Origin: Gammaproteobacteria bacterium | Lineage (GTDB): Bacteria > Pseudomonadota > Gammaproteobacteria > Pseudomonadales > Pseudohongiellaceae | Assembly: GCA_002706685.1 (NCBI GenBank) | Contig: PALV01000014.1 | Coordinates: forward strand, 1 to 48,728 | Direction of reading: 5' to 3' | Length of the DNA: 48,728 nt | In this document: piece after piece, positions 15,394 to 25,111 of the stretch | Numbering within the stretch: position 1 is the first letter of the stretch | Layout: each line of letters starts with the position of its first letter | Notes under the pieces: model-generated | The model's database searches: none | What the model was told of the DNA's origin: nothing | The model's input: only the letters and a program-made list of their open reading frames with translations | Program-made: the position numbers and the translations under genes

Positions 15394-15870
15394 ATGAATC
15401 GAAGCCTCATCACATCAGCACTGGCTGCCTGCCTGTTTGCTTTGCCAGCATTGCAGCAAGCCAATGCGCAATTGTTTCCGCGCGGCAATGGCCTGGCGCT
15501 TGCGGACGTTGATCGCTTTGACATGTATGTCCAGATACTGGACTGGGTTGATATCGAACAGGATGAAACAACTTTTCGCCTGTCGACACTCAAAGAATTC
15601 GAGGAGCAGCTTGCTGAGGTGGGCATTCGTCGCCAGGCAGCCAGCCGCGACTATCTGGTCTGCGCCCTGCAGGCCCGCCAGCAGGACAACGAAGTGACCT
15701 ACTCGACCTCACTGGAATACTGGCAACTGGAGTCGACCGGCCCACACAGGCTGATCTGGCAACAGAGTCGACTGGCCGGCAGTACGGCGCGTCGATTCGA
15801 TGCTGAGCGAGTGGCGGCGGACTGTGCCGGTGTGCTCATCGCTGAATGGCAGCGCTGGAACAACACCTGA
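15394..15870 (+). CDS. Secreted protein of unknown function
   Basis: The product is 158 residues with a clear signal peptide (ACLFALPALQQANA before QLFPRGNG). The mature part, about 133 residues, starts with a region rich in aspartate (LADVDRFDMYVQILDWVDIEQDE), then a helix-forming stretch (LKEFEEQLAEVGIRRQAASRD) and a segment with alternating polar and apolar residues (NEVTYSTSLEYWQLES) suggesting beta strands. Two cysteines (YLVCAL and AADCAG) could form a disulfide in the periplasm. I do not recognise a family. It is divergent from TBDR 1 across the operator-bearing intergenic region and convergent with the RND pump gene, whose stop lies 17 bases away. Confidence 0.75.
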   Translation: MNRSLITSALAACLFALPALQQANAQLFPRGNGLALADVDRFDMYVQILDWVDIEQDETTFRLSTLKEFEEQLAEVGIRRQAASRDYLVCALQARQQDNEVTYSTSLEYWQLESTGPHRLIWQQSRLAGSTARRFDAERVAADCAGVLIAEWQRWNNT

Positions 15871-15887
15871 CGCACAGACTCCTCTGC

Positions 15888-18800
15888 TTATTGACCCGCC
15901 CGGGCCTGCTCGGGCGAGTACCCCAGCACTTTCTCCCGATAGGCGCGCCGCCCGTAGTACCAGCGGGTCAGATCATCAAGAATAAGATACAGACACGGAA
16001 TCAGGAACAGCGTCAGCATGGTGCCGAAAGCGATACCGAACGCGAGTGACAATGTCATGGGTTTGACCAGCTGAGCCTGCATACTGGTTTCGAACATGAT
16101 AGGCAAAAGACCAAAAAAAGTCGTCAGTGTCGTCAACAGGATGGCACGGAAGCGACTGGTACCAGCATCCAGCACCGCCTGAATGATTGACTGACCATCA
16201 CGCCGTCCCCGGTTCACAAAGTCCACCATGATCAGACTGTCATTCACGATCACACCTGCCAGCGCTACCAGCCCAAACAGTGACATCATGCTGACCGTCA
16301 CATCAAATACCAGGTGTCCGATCACCGCACCGATGACACCAAACGGTATCACTGACATCACGATCAGCGGCTGCACATAGGACCTCAGCGGAATCGCCAG
16401 CAGAGCAAAGATCAGGAACATTGCTGCCATGAAGAACAATGCTATACGCTGAATCAACTCAGCCTGTTCCTCACTGGCACCACCCAGCCCAAAGTTGACC
16501 TGCGGATAGGTGCGCAGCAACTCCGGAATGTAATTACTCATGACGTCGCGAATGATGGTCCCGGACTGGGCGACCTCAGGATCGACATCAGCGGTAACTG
16601 TCACTGTGCGTTCCCGGTCGATTCGGGTAATGGTGGCAAAACCCTGACCGACATCCACTTCAGCCACTTCACTGAAAGGTACCTCAGTACCGTCCTGAGT
16701 ACGAATCCGCATGTTCTCCAGATTCGCGATTGATGTACGCTCCGCTTCCGGGTAGCGCACCATGACCTTCAGCTCGTCACGGCCACGCAGCAGGCGCTGA
16801 GCCTCCTCGCCGTAAAATGCCTGCCGCACCTGTGTGCCCATGGTATTGGCGGTTAGCCCGAGCTGCTCGGCTCCGGGTTTGATCTGCAGTTTAATTTCAT
16901 TGCCGCCGCGGCTATAGGAGTTGTTGACGTCAAACACGCCGGCATATTCAGAAAGTTTTTGCTGAAGCGCATTGGCTGCCAGCTCCAACTGTTCATAGTC
17001 GGTACCGGTGAGCCGCAGATTGATGGGGGTGCCACCACCAGCACTGGTACTGGAGAAGAAACGGATCTCCTGAGCGCCAGGTATCTCACCTACCCGCTCA
17101 CGCCAGCGCTGCTCAATTTCCATCGGCGACACCGAACGTTCTTCCGCCTTGGTCAGCTCAACCAGCAGGGAACCGCCGAGATCGCCGCTGGTAAACACAG
17201 CGACGTGATCCACCGGCCGCTCGCCATCAAACTCGTCATTGAGCCCGAGTATGCCGCTTTCCATTCGCGTCAGTGCGTCATTACGCGCCTGGAACGAGGC
17301 ACCTTCATTCATGGTGAGCTCTGCCTGAATGAAGTCGCTGGGGATATTGGGGAAAAACTCAAACCGCACAACACCGCCGGCAATCATTCCGCCGCTGATA
17401 ATCAGCAGGCCAAGAAAACCAGCCACCGCTACATAGCGCGCTGCAAGCACTTTCTCCAAAGCCGGACGATAGACATTACTGATGAACCGGGACAGGCCGG
17501 CTGCCACCCACTCCTGATAGCGCTCCAGCCAGCTGCGTTTACTTTTCGGTTTGCGACCGATCTTTGAATGCGCCAGGTGGGCCGGCAGAATCAGCTTGGA
17601 TTCAATCAGTGAAAACAGCAGGCACAGGATCACTACCATGCCAATCGCTTCAAAAAATGGAGCGACCTGCCCCCCAACCAGCAGCATGGGCGCAAATGCC
17701 GCGATGGTCGTCAGAACACCAAAAGTGGCAGGCACAGCCACCCGCTTGACCCCTGCCACTACATTGTCCAGAGAGTGCCCGTTCTCCGACACCTCGGAAT
17801 GCACACTCTCGGCGGTAATGATGGCATCGTCAACAACAATACCCAGCACCAATATCAGACCAAACAGACTGATCATATTGATGTCGACCGGGAAAGGCCC
17901 GAGCGGCATCAACCAGATGGCGCCAAAAAACGCCACTGGAATACCCACCATTACCCACAAGGCTATGTTCAGGCGCAGAAAGGTAGTCAGTACCAGAAAC
18001 ACCAGTACGGCACCCATCACCAGATTGCCCAGCATCATATTGAGCTGGCCTTTCAGGTAAAAGGCATTGCTGCCCCAGGTATCGATGTTTACGCCGGGCG
18101 GAAAAGTCCCTTCGTTGCGTTCAATGTACTCCATCACCGCGCGCTCTACTTCGAGTACGCTCTGCTCGGGTGTGACCATGACCTGAATGTTCAGGGCACG
18201 CTCACCATCGAAGCGCGAAAAGTTCTCTGTCTCGACAAAGCCATCCGTCACGGTGGCAATATCGCGCACCAGCAGGCGGCTGCCATCGGGGTTGGTCCGC
18301 AACACGATCTCGCCGAACTCGCGCCCAGTGTAGGCCTGTTGCTGGGTCCGCAACTGAATGCGTCCGTTTTCGGTGCGAATGGCACCGCCCGGCACATCGA
18401 TTGACCCGGCGCGAACTGCCGACGCTACCTGCGCCAGCGTCAGACCATATTCCCGCAGCGTATGTTCAGAGACCTCGATTGCTATTTCATAGTCGCGATC
18501 ACCCTGTATCTGCGCCTGACTGACTTCTGGCAAAAGCAGGACATCGTCGCGAATCGATTGTGTCAGCGTTTTCAACGCGCGATCGCCCAGGTCGCCCGAT
18601 ACGGAAATCTGCAGCACTGGCTGCACCATTTCAATTTCGCGGACGAATGGGCGTTCGACACCATTGGGGAAAGTCGAGATTCGATCAATGCGGCTTTTAA
18701 CTTCGTTCAGCAGCTCGGTCACGTCGTAACCACTGGCGACCTCAATCGAGACATTACCCGATCCTTCCCGGGCCGTGGAGCGCAGTCGATTTACGCCGCT

Positions 18801-19049
18801 GAGATCCTGGATGGCCTCTTCAATGGGAATGACAATGGCCAGTTCCACTTCCTCTGGCGCTGCGCCCGGGTAGGCCATTGATGCATTGATGGTGCGGGTT
18901 TCAAATTCGGGAAACACCTGAATCTTGATAAAAAATACCGATGCGACACCGGCACACAGAATAAACAGCATGAGCAGATTGGCAGCTACGCTGTTGGCGC
19001 AGAACCAGGCAATCATGCCCTTGTGTTCAGTTTCAGGGATTGATTTCAT
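15888..19049 (-). CDS. RND efflux pump inner-membrane permease (HAE1/AcrB superfamily)
   Basis: The 1053-residue product has the two-fold RND plan: transmembrane segment 1, a long periplasmic loop (porter domain, PGAAPEEVE near the start), a membrane block, a second loop and a second block. The proton-relay pair of TM4 is present in GIVVDDAIITAE (around residue 400), and the second half has GLVALAGVIVNDSLIMVDF. These pumps exchange protons for drugs, detergents, fatty acids or other amphiphiles across the inner membrane. The N-terminus is cytoplasmic and short. The start codon overlaps the last four bases of the adaptor gene (ATGA, 19046-19049), so translation is coupled. No outer-membrane channel gene is adjacent; a TolC-type protein encoded elsewhere must complete the complex. 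Substrate cannot be told from sequence. Confidence 0.95.
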   Translation of the reverse strand: MKSIPETEHKGMIAWFCANSVAANLLMLFILCAGVASVFFIKIQVFPEFETRTINASMAYPGAAPEEVELAIVIPIEEAIQDLSGVNRLRSTAREGSGNVSIEVASGYDVTELLNEVKSRIDRISTFPNGVERPFVREIEMVQPVLQISVSGDLGDRALKTLTQSIRDDVLLLPEVSQAQIQGDRDYEIAIEVSEHTLREYGLTLAQVASAVRAGSIDVPGGAIRTENGRIQLRTQQQAYTGREFGEIVLRTNPDGSRLLVRDIATVTDGFVETENFSRFDGERALNIQVMVTPEQSVLEVERAVMEYIERNEGTFPPGVNIDTWGSNAFYLKGQLNMMLGNLVMGAVLVFLVLTTFLRLNIALWVMVGIPVAFFGAIWLMPLGPFPVDINMISLFGLILVLGIVVDDAIITAESVHSEVSENGHSLDNVVAGVKRVAVPATFGVLTTIAAFAPMLLVGGQVAPFFEAIGMVVILCLLFSLIESKLILPAHLAHSKIGRKPKSKRSWLERYQEWVAAGLSRFISNVYRPALEKVLAARYVAVAGFLGLLIISGGMIAGGVVRFEFFPNIPSDFIQAELTMNEGASFQARNDALTRMESGILGLNDEFDGERPVDHVAVFTSGDLGGSLLVELTKAEERSVSPMEIEQRWRERVGEIPGAQEIRFFSSTSAGGGTPINLRLTGTDYEQLELAANALQQKLSEYAGVFDVNNSYSRGGNEIKLQIKPGAEQLGLTANTMGTQVRQAFYGEEAQRLLRGRDELKVMVRYPEAERTSIANLENMRIRTQDGTEVPFSEVAEVDVGQGFATITRIDRERTVTVTADVDPEVAQSGTIIRDVMSNYIPELLRTYPQVNFGLGGASEEQAELIQRIALFFMAAMFLIFALLAIPLRSYVQPLIVMSVIPFGVIGAVIGHLVFDVTVSMMSLFGLVALAGVIVNDSLIMVDFVNRGRRDGQSIIQAVLDAGTSRFRAILLTTLTTFFGLLPIMFETSMQAQLVKPMTLSLAFGIAFGTMLTLFLIPCLYLILDDLTRWYYGRRAYREKVLGYSPEQARAGQ

Positions 19050-20239
19050 GATGCAACCTGCACCGGATTGACTCGCATACCATCAACAGGGACACGCACC
19101 GGCGACACAATAACCTGGTCACCCTGCTGAATGCCCTCTTCCACATACAACCAGTTGGTATCGGCATGAATGATCGTAACCGGGCGCAGACGCAAACGCT
19201 GCTCCTGATCCATGACCATCACCTGGTTGTCATTGGTCATCGCAGCCGGCGGCACCCGGTAGACTCCGGAGAGTACACGTCCCTGCAGGCTTGCACTGAC
19301 AAAGGTACCTGCAAGCAGCGGGGTATTCGTGCCACCCGATGAAAGACGGTAAGGATCCTGAATACGGGCAACGGCGTAGTACATCCGGCTGCTGCTGTCG
19401 ACGACAGCTTCAGTCCGCACGATGCTCGCGCGCCACTTTTGCTGTTCACCGGCGACCTCAGCACGCAGTTCAACGGGAACGGTCTCGCGGCTCAGTGATT
19501 GTCCAGGCATCGGCAAATCCAGCCATGCCAGATCATTTGCACTTAGTGGCAGACGGATTTCCGCGTAGTCGGTGGCAAATACCTCGGCCACCTGAGAACC
19601 CGCGCCGAGGTACTGGCCTACGTCCACCAGCTTTTCGCGTACCAGCGCATCATAAGGCGCGCGAATCCGTGTCCGTTCCAGTTGCCGCTGCGCCCGTGCC
19701 AGTTCGGATTCCGCCAGCAGCACTCGTGCCTGGGCTTCTTTAAGAAATGGGGTACGCAACGCGAGCAATGGCGCGTTTTCACGCGGGCGGCCTGACAGGT
19801 CCCACTCACGCGCCGCCTGATCAGCCTGGGCCTGCTCCTGGGTCAGCTGCGCTTCAGCCGAGAGCAGATTCGCCTCGGCCTGAGAAACAGTTACCTGATA
19901 GTCAGCATCATCCAGTATGACCAGCACTTCTCCCTGGCGCACATAGCCACCTGATACAAGTTTGTCCGACACCGAACGCACCATGCCGGAAACTTCTGCG
20001 ACCAGGGTAGTTTCGGTACGGGGTATGACCGTACCCTGCGACTGGATGACAATTGGCAGGTCACTGCGCGCGACCGTCATGGTCTGCACCGGCACAACCC
20101 GCTCTTCAGCAGCAACACTCTCTGGTTGAGGACGCAAGGACACCAGCGCTACTGCCAGCGCAATAGCTCCCACCACGATGACTGGCGGCAAAAGGCGTCG
20201 CAGCCACAAAGATTGATTGGAAACGGCAGGTTCATTCAT
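19046..20239 (-). CDS. RND efflux periplasmic adaptor (membrane fusion protein, HlyD/AcrA type)
   Basis: The 397-residue product has a single N-terminal membrane anchor (LLPPVIVVGAIALAVALVSL), no lipobox, a barrel-sandwich half (TLVAEVSGMVRSVSDKLVSG and GGYVRQGEVLVILDD), a helical hairpin with heptad-like Ala/Glu/Gln repeats (about residues 110-190, containing an unusual Pro-rich interruption GRPRENAPLL), the second half-lipoyl motif TRIRAPYDALV, then beta-barrel and membrane-proximal domains. It links the permease to an outer-membrane channel. It is first in a two-gene operon, after a gap of 244 bases behind rdgC; no repressor gene is adjacent. AGGACC precedes the ATG. Confidence 0.93.
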   Translation of the reverse strand: MNEPAVSNQSLWLRRLLPPVIVVGAIALAVALVSLRPQPESVAAEERVVPVQTMTVARSDLPIVIQSQGTVIPRTETTLVAEVSGMVRSVSDKLVSGGYVRQGEVLVILDDADYQVTVSQAEANLLSAEAQLTQEQAQADQAAREWDLSGRPRENAPLLALRTPFLKEAQARVLLAESELARAQRQLERTRIRAPYDALVREKLVDVGQYLGAGSQVAEVFATDYAEIRLPLSANDLAWLDLPMPGQSLSRETVPVELRAEVAGEQQKWRASIVRTEAVVDSSSRMYYAVARIQDPYRLSSGGTNTPLLAGTFVSASLQGRVLSGVYRVPPAAMTNDNQVMVMDQEQRLRLRPVTIIHADTNWLYVEEGIQQGDQVIVSPVRVPVDGMRVNPVQVAS

Positions 20240-20483
20240 AGAGCAAGGTCCTGAAAACTGAATAGCTAATAGAAGTGAATTCGGCGAACTTGCGAGTAGC
20301 GATGCGATTGGAATTGTTATTGCGCGATGTCACACCCTTATACCGCGAATTCTGCAGGGGTGACTATTACCCATAAGTATTGATGCTACACACTACAACC
20401 ACTGTTTATTCGTATACCAGTGCCAAAAGTCCTGTAGTCGATGAACAACCTTTTTTGCGCGCCAGATTGTAAACTTCTCGCGA

Positions 20484-21407
20484 TTACTGCTGTTTACTAC
20501 CGCCAAAGGCCTTAACAAGTGACTGACTCAGGTCGCTGACAACCAGGGTCATCACGGCAAAGTCCTGATCAAACTGTTGGGCAGCGTCCTCGGCATCAGC
20601 CTCTCGGGCTTTTTCGAGCACCATATCCTCAAACCGGACTCGACTGAGGGTCAGATCCGCTGATACATGACAACTCACCGCCTCGTTCCACACTACACCC
20701 AGCTTTTTAACCTGTTTGCCTGCCTCAAGATGCACAGTTACTTCCTCTGCGGTCAGGTCCTGTGACTTGCAACGTATGACATTGCCATCTTCAAGTGGGT
20801 TGATAAGCTCGCAGTCCTGGTCAATCTGAAAACCGTCTGAGCCATGGCCGTCCCGCAGCCAGCCGGTCATGACTGCCATTGGTGAATCGTTAACATCCAG
20901 CAGACGTACCGGAAACGAACCCAGGGCATCACGCAGCGAGGAAATCAGTTCCTCTGCCTGGGCAGCACTGCTGGTGTTGACGACTAACAGACGCTGCTTC
21001 AGATCAATATAGGCATGCAGCACACGGTGCCGGCTGAAAGCTCGCGGCAACAGATCCGCCACCACATCATCCTTGATCTGCAATTTTTCCTTGCGGTAGA
21101 CCTTGCGATCATCTCGCGTTTCAATCTCCTGGACGCGGTTATCGGCTTCCTCATTAACGACAGCGGCAGGCAGTATCTTCTCCTGCTTGCGAAGACAGAC
21201 CAGCACGTAGTTACCGAGTTCATGAGTCAGCACAGTCGACCGATCATCATCACGGTTGGGAGTGACCGGGTTTACCCAGCCAGCGGCGCTGCGCTCACCG
21301 GCACTGCAGGGGCGAAAGGCATGCTGCGCGACGGCTTCTGCCAGCGCATCTGTCGTCAGTGTGAAGTCATCAGCCAGTGCATAAAGACGAATATTTTTAA
21401 ACCACAT
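20484..21407 (-). CDS. rdgC: Recombination-associated protein RdgC
   Basis: The product has 307 residues, the usual RdgC length, and begins MWFKNIRLYALADDFTLT, close to the classic start. Other family marks are GWVNPVTPN, the KEKLQIKDDVVADLLPRAFS segment, RHRVLHAYIDLKQRLLVVNTSSAAQAEE and the SSLRDALGSFPV strand. RdgC forms a DNA-encircling dimer that binds double-stranded DNA and limits RecA filament loading. GGACT lies before the ATG. It stands alone on the minus strand and is not part of the downstream RND operon, which begins 244 bases later. Confidence 0.96.
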   Translation of the reverse strand: MWFKNIRLYALADDFTLTTDALAEAVAQHAFRPCSAGERSAAGWVNPVTPNRDDDRSTVLTHELGNYVLVCLRKQEKILPAAVVNEEADNRVQEIETRDDRKVYRKEKLQIKDDVVADLLPRAFSRHRVLHAYIDLKQRLLVVNTSSAAQAEELISSLRDALGSFPVRLLDVNDSPMAVMTGWLRDGHGSDGFQIDQDCELINPLEDGNVIRCKSQDLTAEEVTVHLEAGKQVKKLGVVWNEAVSCHVSADLTLSRVRFEDMVLEKAREADAEDAAQQFDQDFAVMTLVVSDLSQSLVKAFGGSKQQ

Positions 21408-21514
21408 GAAACCCAGTCCTACTTTCTTGCCAGATTAATCGAGGCTGGCATTGTACTGGAAAGTGATTGGAATCACACAAATGAATTGCCATGGAAATTT
21501 GCGTCACGCATTTG

Positions 21515-21542
21515 TTGACAGGAAAAATTACAGGCATAAAAT
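21515..21542 (+). promoter_or_regulatory. Strong sigma-70 promoter of an orphan short transcript
   Basis: TTGACA (21515-21520), 16 bases, TAAAAT (21537-21542): eleven of twelve consensus positions. Predicted start near 21549. With the terminator at 21807-21844 it defines a transcript of about 295 bases, lying between the divergent rdgC and the MFS gene. Confidence 0.7.
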
Positions 21543-21565
21543 GCGCAGCATCAACAGATCCAGTC

Positions 21566-21772
21566 ATGGTAATAACTTTCATGAACACCACACGCAATCA
21601 ATATAGCGCTCACCTGCAGGAAGTCCTGCTGCTGGCTGCTGCGTGCTGGTTCAGTAAATCCCAGATTTCCAACCGCATTCATGCTCGTCGTGCACAGCGC
21701 AATCTGCTGTCCATGCCACAGGCGTGTGTGCGCACGATGAAGATTAGCCGGGAGGTCCGCCCGACGACGTAG
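21566..21772 (+). CDS. Possible small basic protein (68 aa), or a non-coding RNA
   Basis: Within the transcript defined by the promoter at 21515 and the terminator at 21807 the longest plus-strand frame runs from ATG 21566 (or ATG 21581, 63 aa) to TAG at 21772. The product starts MVITFMNTTRNQYSAHLQEV, has a short hydrophobic patch (EVLLLAAACWF), then a basic C-terminal part with many Arg (RIHARRAQRN). No strong ribosome-binding site precedes either ATG, and the protein resembles nothing I know. The transcription signals are better supported than the reading frame, so the unit may equally be a regulatory RNA. Confidence 0.35.
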   Translation: MVITFMNTTRNQYSAHLQEVLLLAAACWFSKSQISNRIHARRAQRNLLSMPQACVRTMKISREVRPTT

Positions 21773-21806
21773 TTCTGATAACACTTCAGACCAACGGTCA
21801 ACAGAA

Positions 21807-21844
21807 AGGCCCCTGAGTTAAGTCGATTCAGGGGCCTTTTTTTT
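21807..21844 (+). terminator. Rho-independent terminator
   Basis: AGGCCCCTGA (21807-21816) pairs perfectly with TCAGGGGCCT (21828-21837), loop of eleven bases, followed by a run of eight T. Strong plus-strand terminator upstream of the MFS gene; it isolates that gene from the short transcript. Confidence 0.93.
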
Positions 21845-21888
21845 GGCCATCAAAATAATGAACGGTAGTTCAGGATAAGAAGAGATTG

Positions 21889-23133
21889 ATGATGGAAAAT
21901 CAATTACGAAGAAACATCAAGGTCGTGTATGCACTGGCTTTCTTTCACATGTTCATGCTGATTGTGCCGGTGCTGGTGCCATTGTTCCAGAGTCGCGGAT
22001 TGACACTGGCAGAGGTGTTTTATCTGCAGGCAATCTATGCTGCATTCATTGTGGTGATGGAAGCGCCATCGGGGTATCTGGCCGACCTGCTAGGTCGCCG
22101 ACTGGTGTTGATCATTGGTGCTGCTGCGCATGCACTGGGATACATCTGGCTTAACTTTGCCACCGACTTCTGGGGCCTGTTGTACTTTGAAATCCTGATG
22201 GCGGTTGCAGTCAGTATGATATCAGGCGCCGATCTGGCTCTGTTGTATGACAGCGAAAAGGCGCTGGCCGCTGAAGACAATGACCACATCTACAGTGTGG
22301 CCCATCTGGGTTTCATGAAGTCTAGCGCCGAAGCACTGGGAGCGCTGCTGGGCGGCGCCCTGGCCATGGTGTCCTTCGATGTGATGATTCTGGCACAGTC
22401 GATGACAGCCTGGGTTTGTCTGTGGATGGCACTCACCATTACGGAACCACCTGTCACTGAAGAAGATGGCAACGGAAAACGTGTCGTCAGTCTGGCGGAT
22501 ATCTGGCGACACCTGGCCAAAGGTGATCCGATATTAAAAATGGTCTTCTTCGCCCTTCCCGTATACAACCTGGCTACGGTACTGGTCGCCTGGCTGGTGC
22601 AACCCTTCTGGGACAGCATGGGCCTGTCACTGGCAGTGTTCGGGATGCTCTGGTTTGCACAGAGCATGACGGTGGCCATCGCCAGCAAACTGGGTTACGA
22701 GCTGGAAAGGCGAGCCGGACCGGTTGCAGCGCTTTGCACGCTGGGGGTCTTGCCGATCATCGGAATATTTGGCATGGCCTGGCTGAGTGGCTGGGTCGGA
22801 ATCCTGTTCGGATTTGTCCTGTTTTTATCCAGAGGCCTGAGCCAGGTTATCCTGGTAAATGCCCTGAATCGTCGAATCCCGGGCAGATTCCGCGCAACAG
22901 TCAATTCACTGAACAGCCTGATATTCCGATTTGGATTTATCGTGGCCGGTCCCTTGATGGGACTGTTGGCGCAGGATCACGGTGTCGCTTTTGCGCTGAA
23001 TGCTGTCGGCGCCATGCTGGTGGTCAGCTTTTTTGCAGTGATGCTGCCGTTGATACTTGCCGTACGAAAGCTATTGCTTGCCACGACGGTACAGTCGGCG
23101 CAGGTCAAACCAGGTGCGGATGCGACACCCTGA
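21889..23133 (+). CDS. Major facilitator superfamily transporter
   Basis: The product is about 414 residues with twelve hydrophobic segments. The loop after TM2 reads SGYLADLLGRRLVLIIG, matching the MFS signature G-x-x-x-D-x-x-G-R-R. A matching loop (NRRIPGRFRATVNSLNS) lies in the second half, as in proteins of the tetracycline- or sugar-efflux type. The substrate is unknown. The start is ATG at 21889 or 21892, with AGAAG a few bases upstream. The gene's last 29 bases overlap the end of the convergent EAL-GGDEF gene, so the two stop codons lie inside each other's coding sequence and no terminator separates them. Confidence 0.9.
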   Translation: MMENQLRRNIKVVYALAFFHMFMLIVPVLVPLFQSRGLTLAEVFYLQAIYAAFIVVMEAPSGYLADLLGRRLVLIIGAAAHALGYIWLNFATDFWGLLYFEILMAVAVSMISGADLALLYDSEKALAAEDNDHIYSVAHLGFMKSSAEALGALLGGALAMVSFDVMILAQSMTAWVCLWMALTITEPPVTEEDGNGKRVVSLADIWRHLAKGDPILKMVFFALPVYNLATVLVAWLVQPFWDSMGLSLAVFGMLWFAQSMTVAIASKLGYELERRAGPVAALCTLGVLPIIGIFGMAWLSGWVGILFGFVLFLSRGLSQVILVNALNRRIPGRFRATVNSLNSLIFRFGFIVAGPLMGLLAQDHGVAFALNAVGAMLVVSFFAVMLPLILAVRKLLLATTVQSAQVKPGADATP

Positions 23134-24952
23134 TGCCATGCCCCCTGTGAGAGTCAGCCCCCTGCAGGGGGCTGATCTCTACACTGAAGCCCTGACGCTT
23201 TTTGGCAAGGTGTTTATTGTTTGAGGCATACTCCGCCAGCAACTCTGCTGTTACACCTGGCGCTTCTTCACTCGTCAGATCAAGTACACCAATGGAAAGA
23301 TTGAGTAGCGGATGAGTGCGCCAGTTTCCGTCGCGATCAGGCGCCTCAAACCCGTTTGCTGTCAGGTGTTCACTGCGATACAGACGCCGACACAATTGCT
23401 GAAACTGAACGTTCAGTTTGTCCAGTCTTTCATGCCAGTCGTCGCTACGTAACACCAGCATAAAGTCGTCGCCACCAATATGACCCACAAAGTCGCAATC
23501 GGGGTCACATATAGACTTAAGTATCTGAGCAAGCCCCAGCAGGATTTCATCTCCTTTGCCGTAACCATAGATATCATTAAAGGGCTTGAATGAGTCGATG
23601 TCGATGTAACACAGTCGCGCCGCCAGCTTTCCTTTTAGCAATCGATCCAGACACTCATGAATGGACACATTACCCGGCAGCAAAGTCAGGGGGTTGGCGG
23701 ATTGCGCCTGCCTCACCTGAAGTTCGGTTATCTGTCGAAGAACATCAATCACACGGCCAAGTCCGGCATATTGACCGGCATCGGTGATGATAAAATCTTC
23801 TTCCAGGCGTTGCCGGGCACGGCTGGTCAACAGCCGACTGACGCGCTGCAGACTCTGCTGGACATCTACTATCAGGGAATCTGACGCAAGCATCTGGGCA
23901 ATGGGTTTTCTACCATGCAATTCCATCGCGTAGGGCTTGAGCATCACCTGACTCAGCGCGTGGCAGTGGACAGACCCCAATGGCACGTTATTGTCATCCA
24001 GCACCGCCAGACTGTTAAGACTGGGCTGACGCTGAAAGCGCTGCAAGACATCGACCACTCTCTCACGATGATGCACACCCGCAACAGGAATCACCAGGCT
24101 ATGAAGACCGCCGGCCTGGCCGTCACTGCGCTCCACCGCATCAAGCTGCTGACCAAGCGCTGCGTGTGTCAATTGAGGGCAGTGCGAGGGACGTTCGAAC
24201 CAGTAGCCCTGCATCCACTCCACGCCCATCTCCGCCAGCGTATTGAATTCCTCAGAATGCTCTACACCCTCTGCAATAATGTGGGATCGCGATGCTTTTG
24301 CCATGGTCAGAATTGAACCAACGAATTCACGCTTGACGGTGTCCTTATGGATGCCGTTGATAAAGTGCCTGTCAATTTTGACGTACTCTGGTTTCAGCTC
24401 GGTCCACAAACGAAGTCCCGAATAGCCTGCCCCAAGATCGTCGATGGCAATGGCAAAACCCATGCTGCGATAGTGATGCAATGCGTTCTGCAGCAAACCC
24501 ACATTGTCGATTGGCGCATGTTCGGTCAATTCGATAACCAGACGGTTGGCGGTCATGCCCGCCTGTTTGACCAGCTCCAGCGTTCGACCGGACGGGTGCT
24601 GCTGTTCCAGCAGACTCTCCGGTGAGACATTGATAAACAACAACCCTTCGAACTGATGCTGCGCGAATGCAAAAATGGCCTTGGCACGGCACAGCATCTC
24701 AAGCTCGGTCAACAGCCCGAAATATCTGGCCGTCGAGAAAAGTGTCAACGGTGAGTGCAATGGGCTGTTGGACGGCCCACGACTCAGGGCCTCATACCCA
24801 ACGATCTTCTTTTCCAGCCCCGACACAATAGGTTGGAACATGACACTGATATCGGCATCGCGAAGCACCTGCTGCAGAGCTTCAAACTGCTGGGCAACTG
24901 ACATGGATTGACTACAGACCTGCGTTTGAGAAAAGACACAGGATATTGTCAT
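23105..24952 (-). CDS. EAL-CBS-GGDEF cyclic-di-GMP protein
   Basis: Domains in 615 residues: EAL (about 20-265), a pair of CBS-like motifs (about 285-415, LNSLAVLDDNNVPLGSV then a matching half) and GGDEF (about 435-590). EAL residues are intact: YEALSRG, INVSPESL, ELTEH, DDLGAGYSGL, KIDRHF, AEGVEH and QGYWFERP, so phosphodiesterase activity is predicted. The GGDEF domain has IDIDSFKPFNDIYGYGKGDE and GGDDF (Asp for the usual Glu) and lacks an RxxD inhibitory site; weak cyclase or GTP sensing is possible. CBS pairs often bind adenine nucleotides, hinting at energy control. An internal ATG at 24904 is an alternative start; neither ATG has a clear ribosome-binding site. The tail overlaps the convergent MFS gene. 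Confidence 0.9.
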   Translation of the reverse strand: MTISCVFSQTQVCSQSMSVAQQFEALQQVLRDADISVMFQPIVSGLEKKIVGYEALSRGPSNSPLHSPLTLFSTARYFGLLTELEMLCRAKAIFAFAQHQFEGLLFINVSPESLLEQQHPSGRTLELVKQAGMTANRLVIELTEHAPIDNVGLLQNALHHYRSMGFAIAIDDLGAGYSGLRLWTELKPEYVKIDRHFINGIHKDTVKREFVGSILTMAKASRSHIIAEGVEHSEEFNTLAEMGVEWMQGYWFERPSHCPQLTHAALGQQLDAVERSDGQAGGLHSLVIPVAGVHHRERVVDVLQRFQRQPSLNSLAVLDDNNVPLGSVHCHALSQVMLKPYAMELHGRKPIAQMLASDSLIVDVQQSLQRVSRLLTSRARQRLEEDFIITDAGQYAGLGRVIDVLRQITELQVRQAQSANPLTLLPGNVSIHECLDRLLKGKLAARLCYIDIDSFKPFNDIYGYGKGDEILLGLAQILKSICDPDCDFVGHIGGDDFMLVLRSDDWHERLDKLNVQFQQLCRRLYRSEHLTANGFEAPDRDGNWRTHPLLNLSIGVLDLTSEEAPGVTAELLAEYASNNKHLAKKRQGFSVEISPLQGADSHRGHGIRVSHPHLV

Positions 24953-25111
24953 GCGTGCATGACAAATTTATGACTTGAGCCTCCAGGCGAATTAACAAAT
25001 AGATACAATCTATTAAACATATTGCTTTGCCAGCCGATGACAGAGACGACTATATTGACACCCCTCTTTAGCATGATAGGCTGCGGGTTACGCAATAGGA
25101 GACGTATTACA

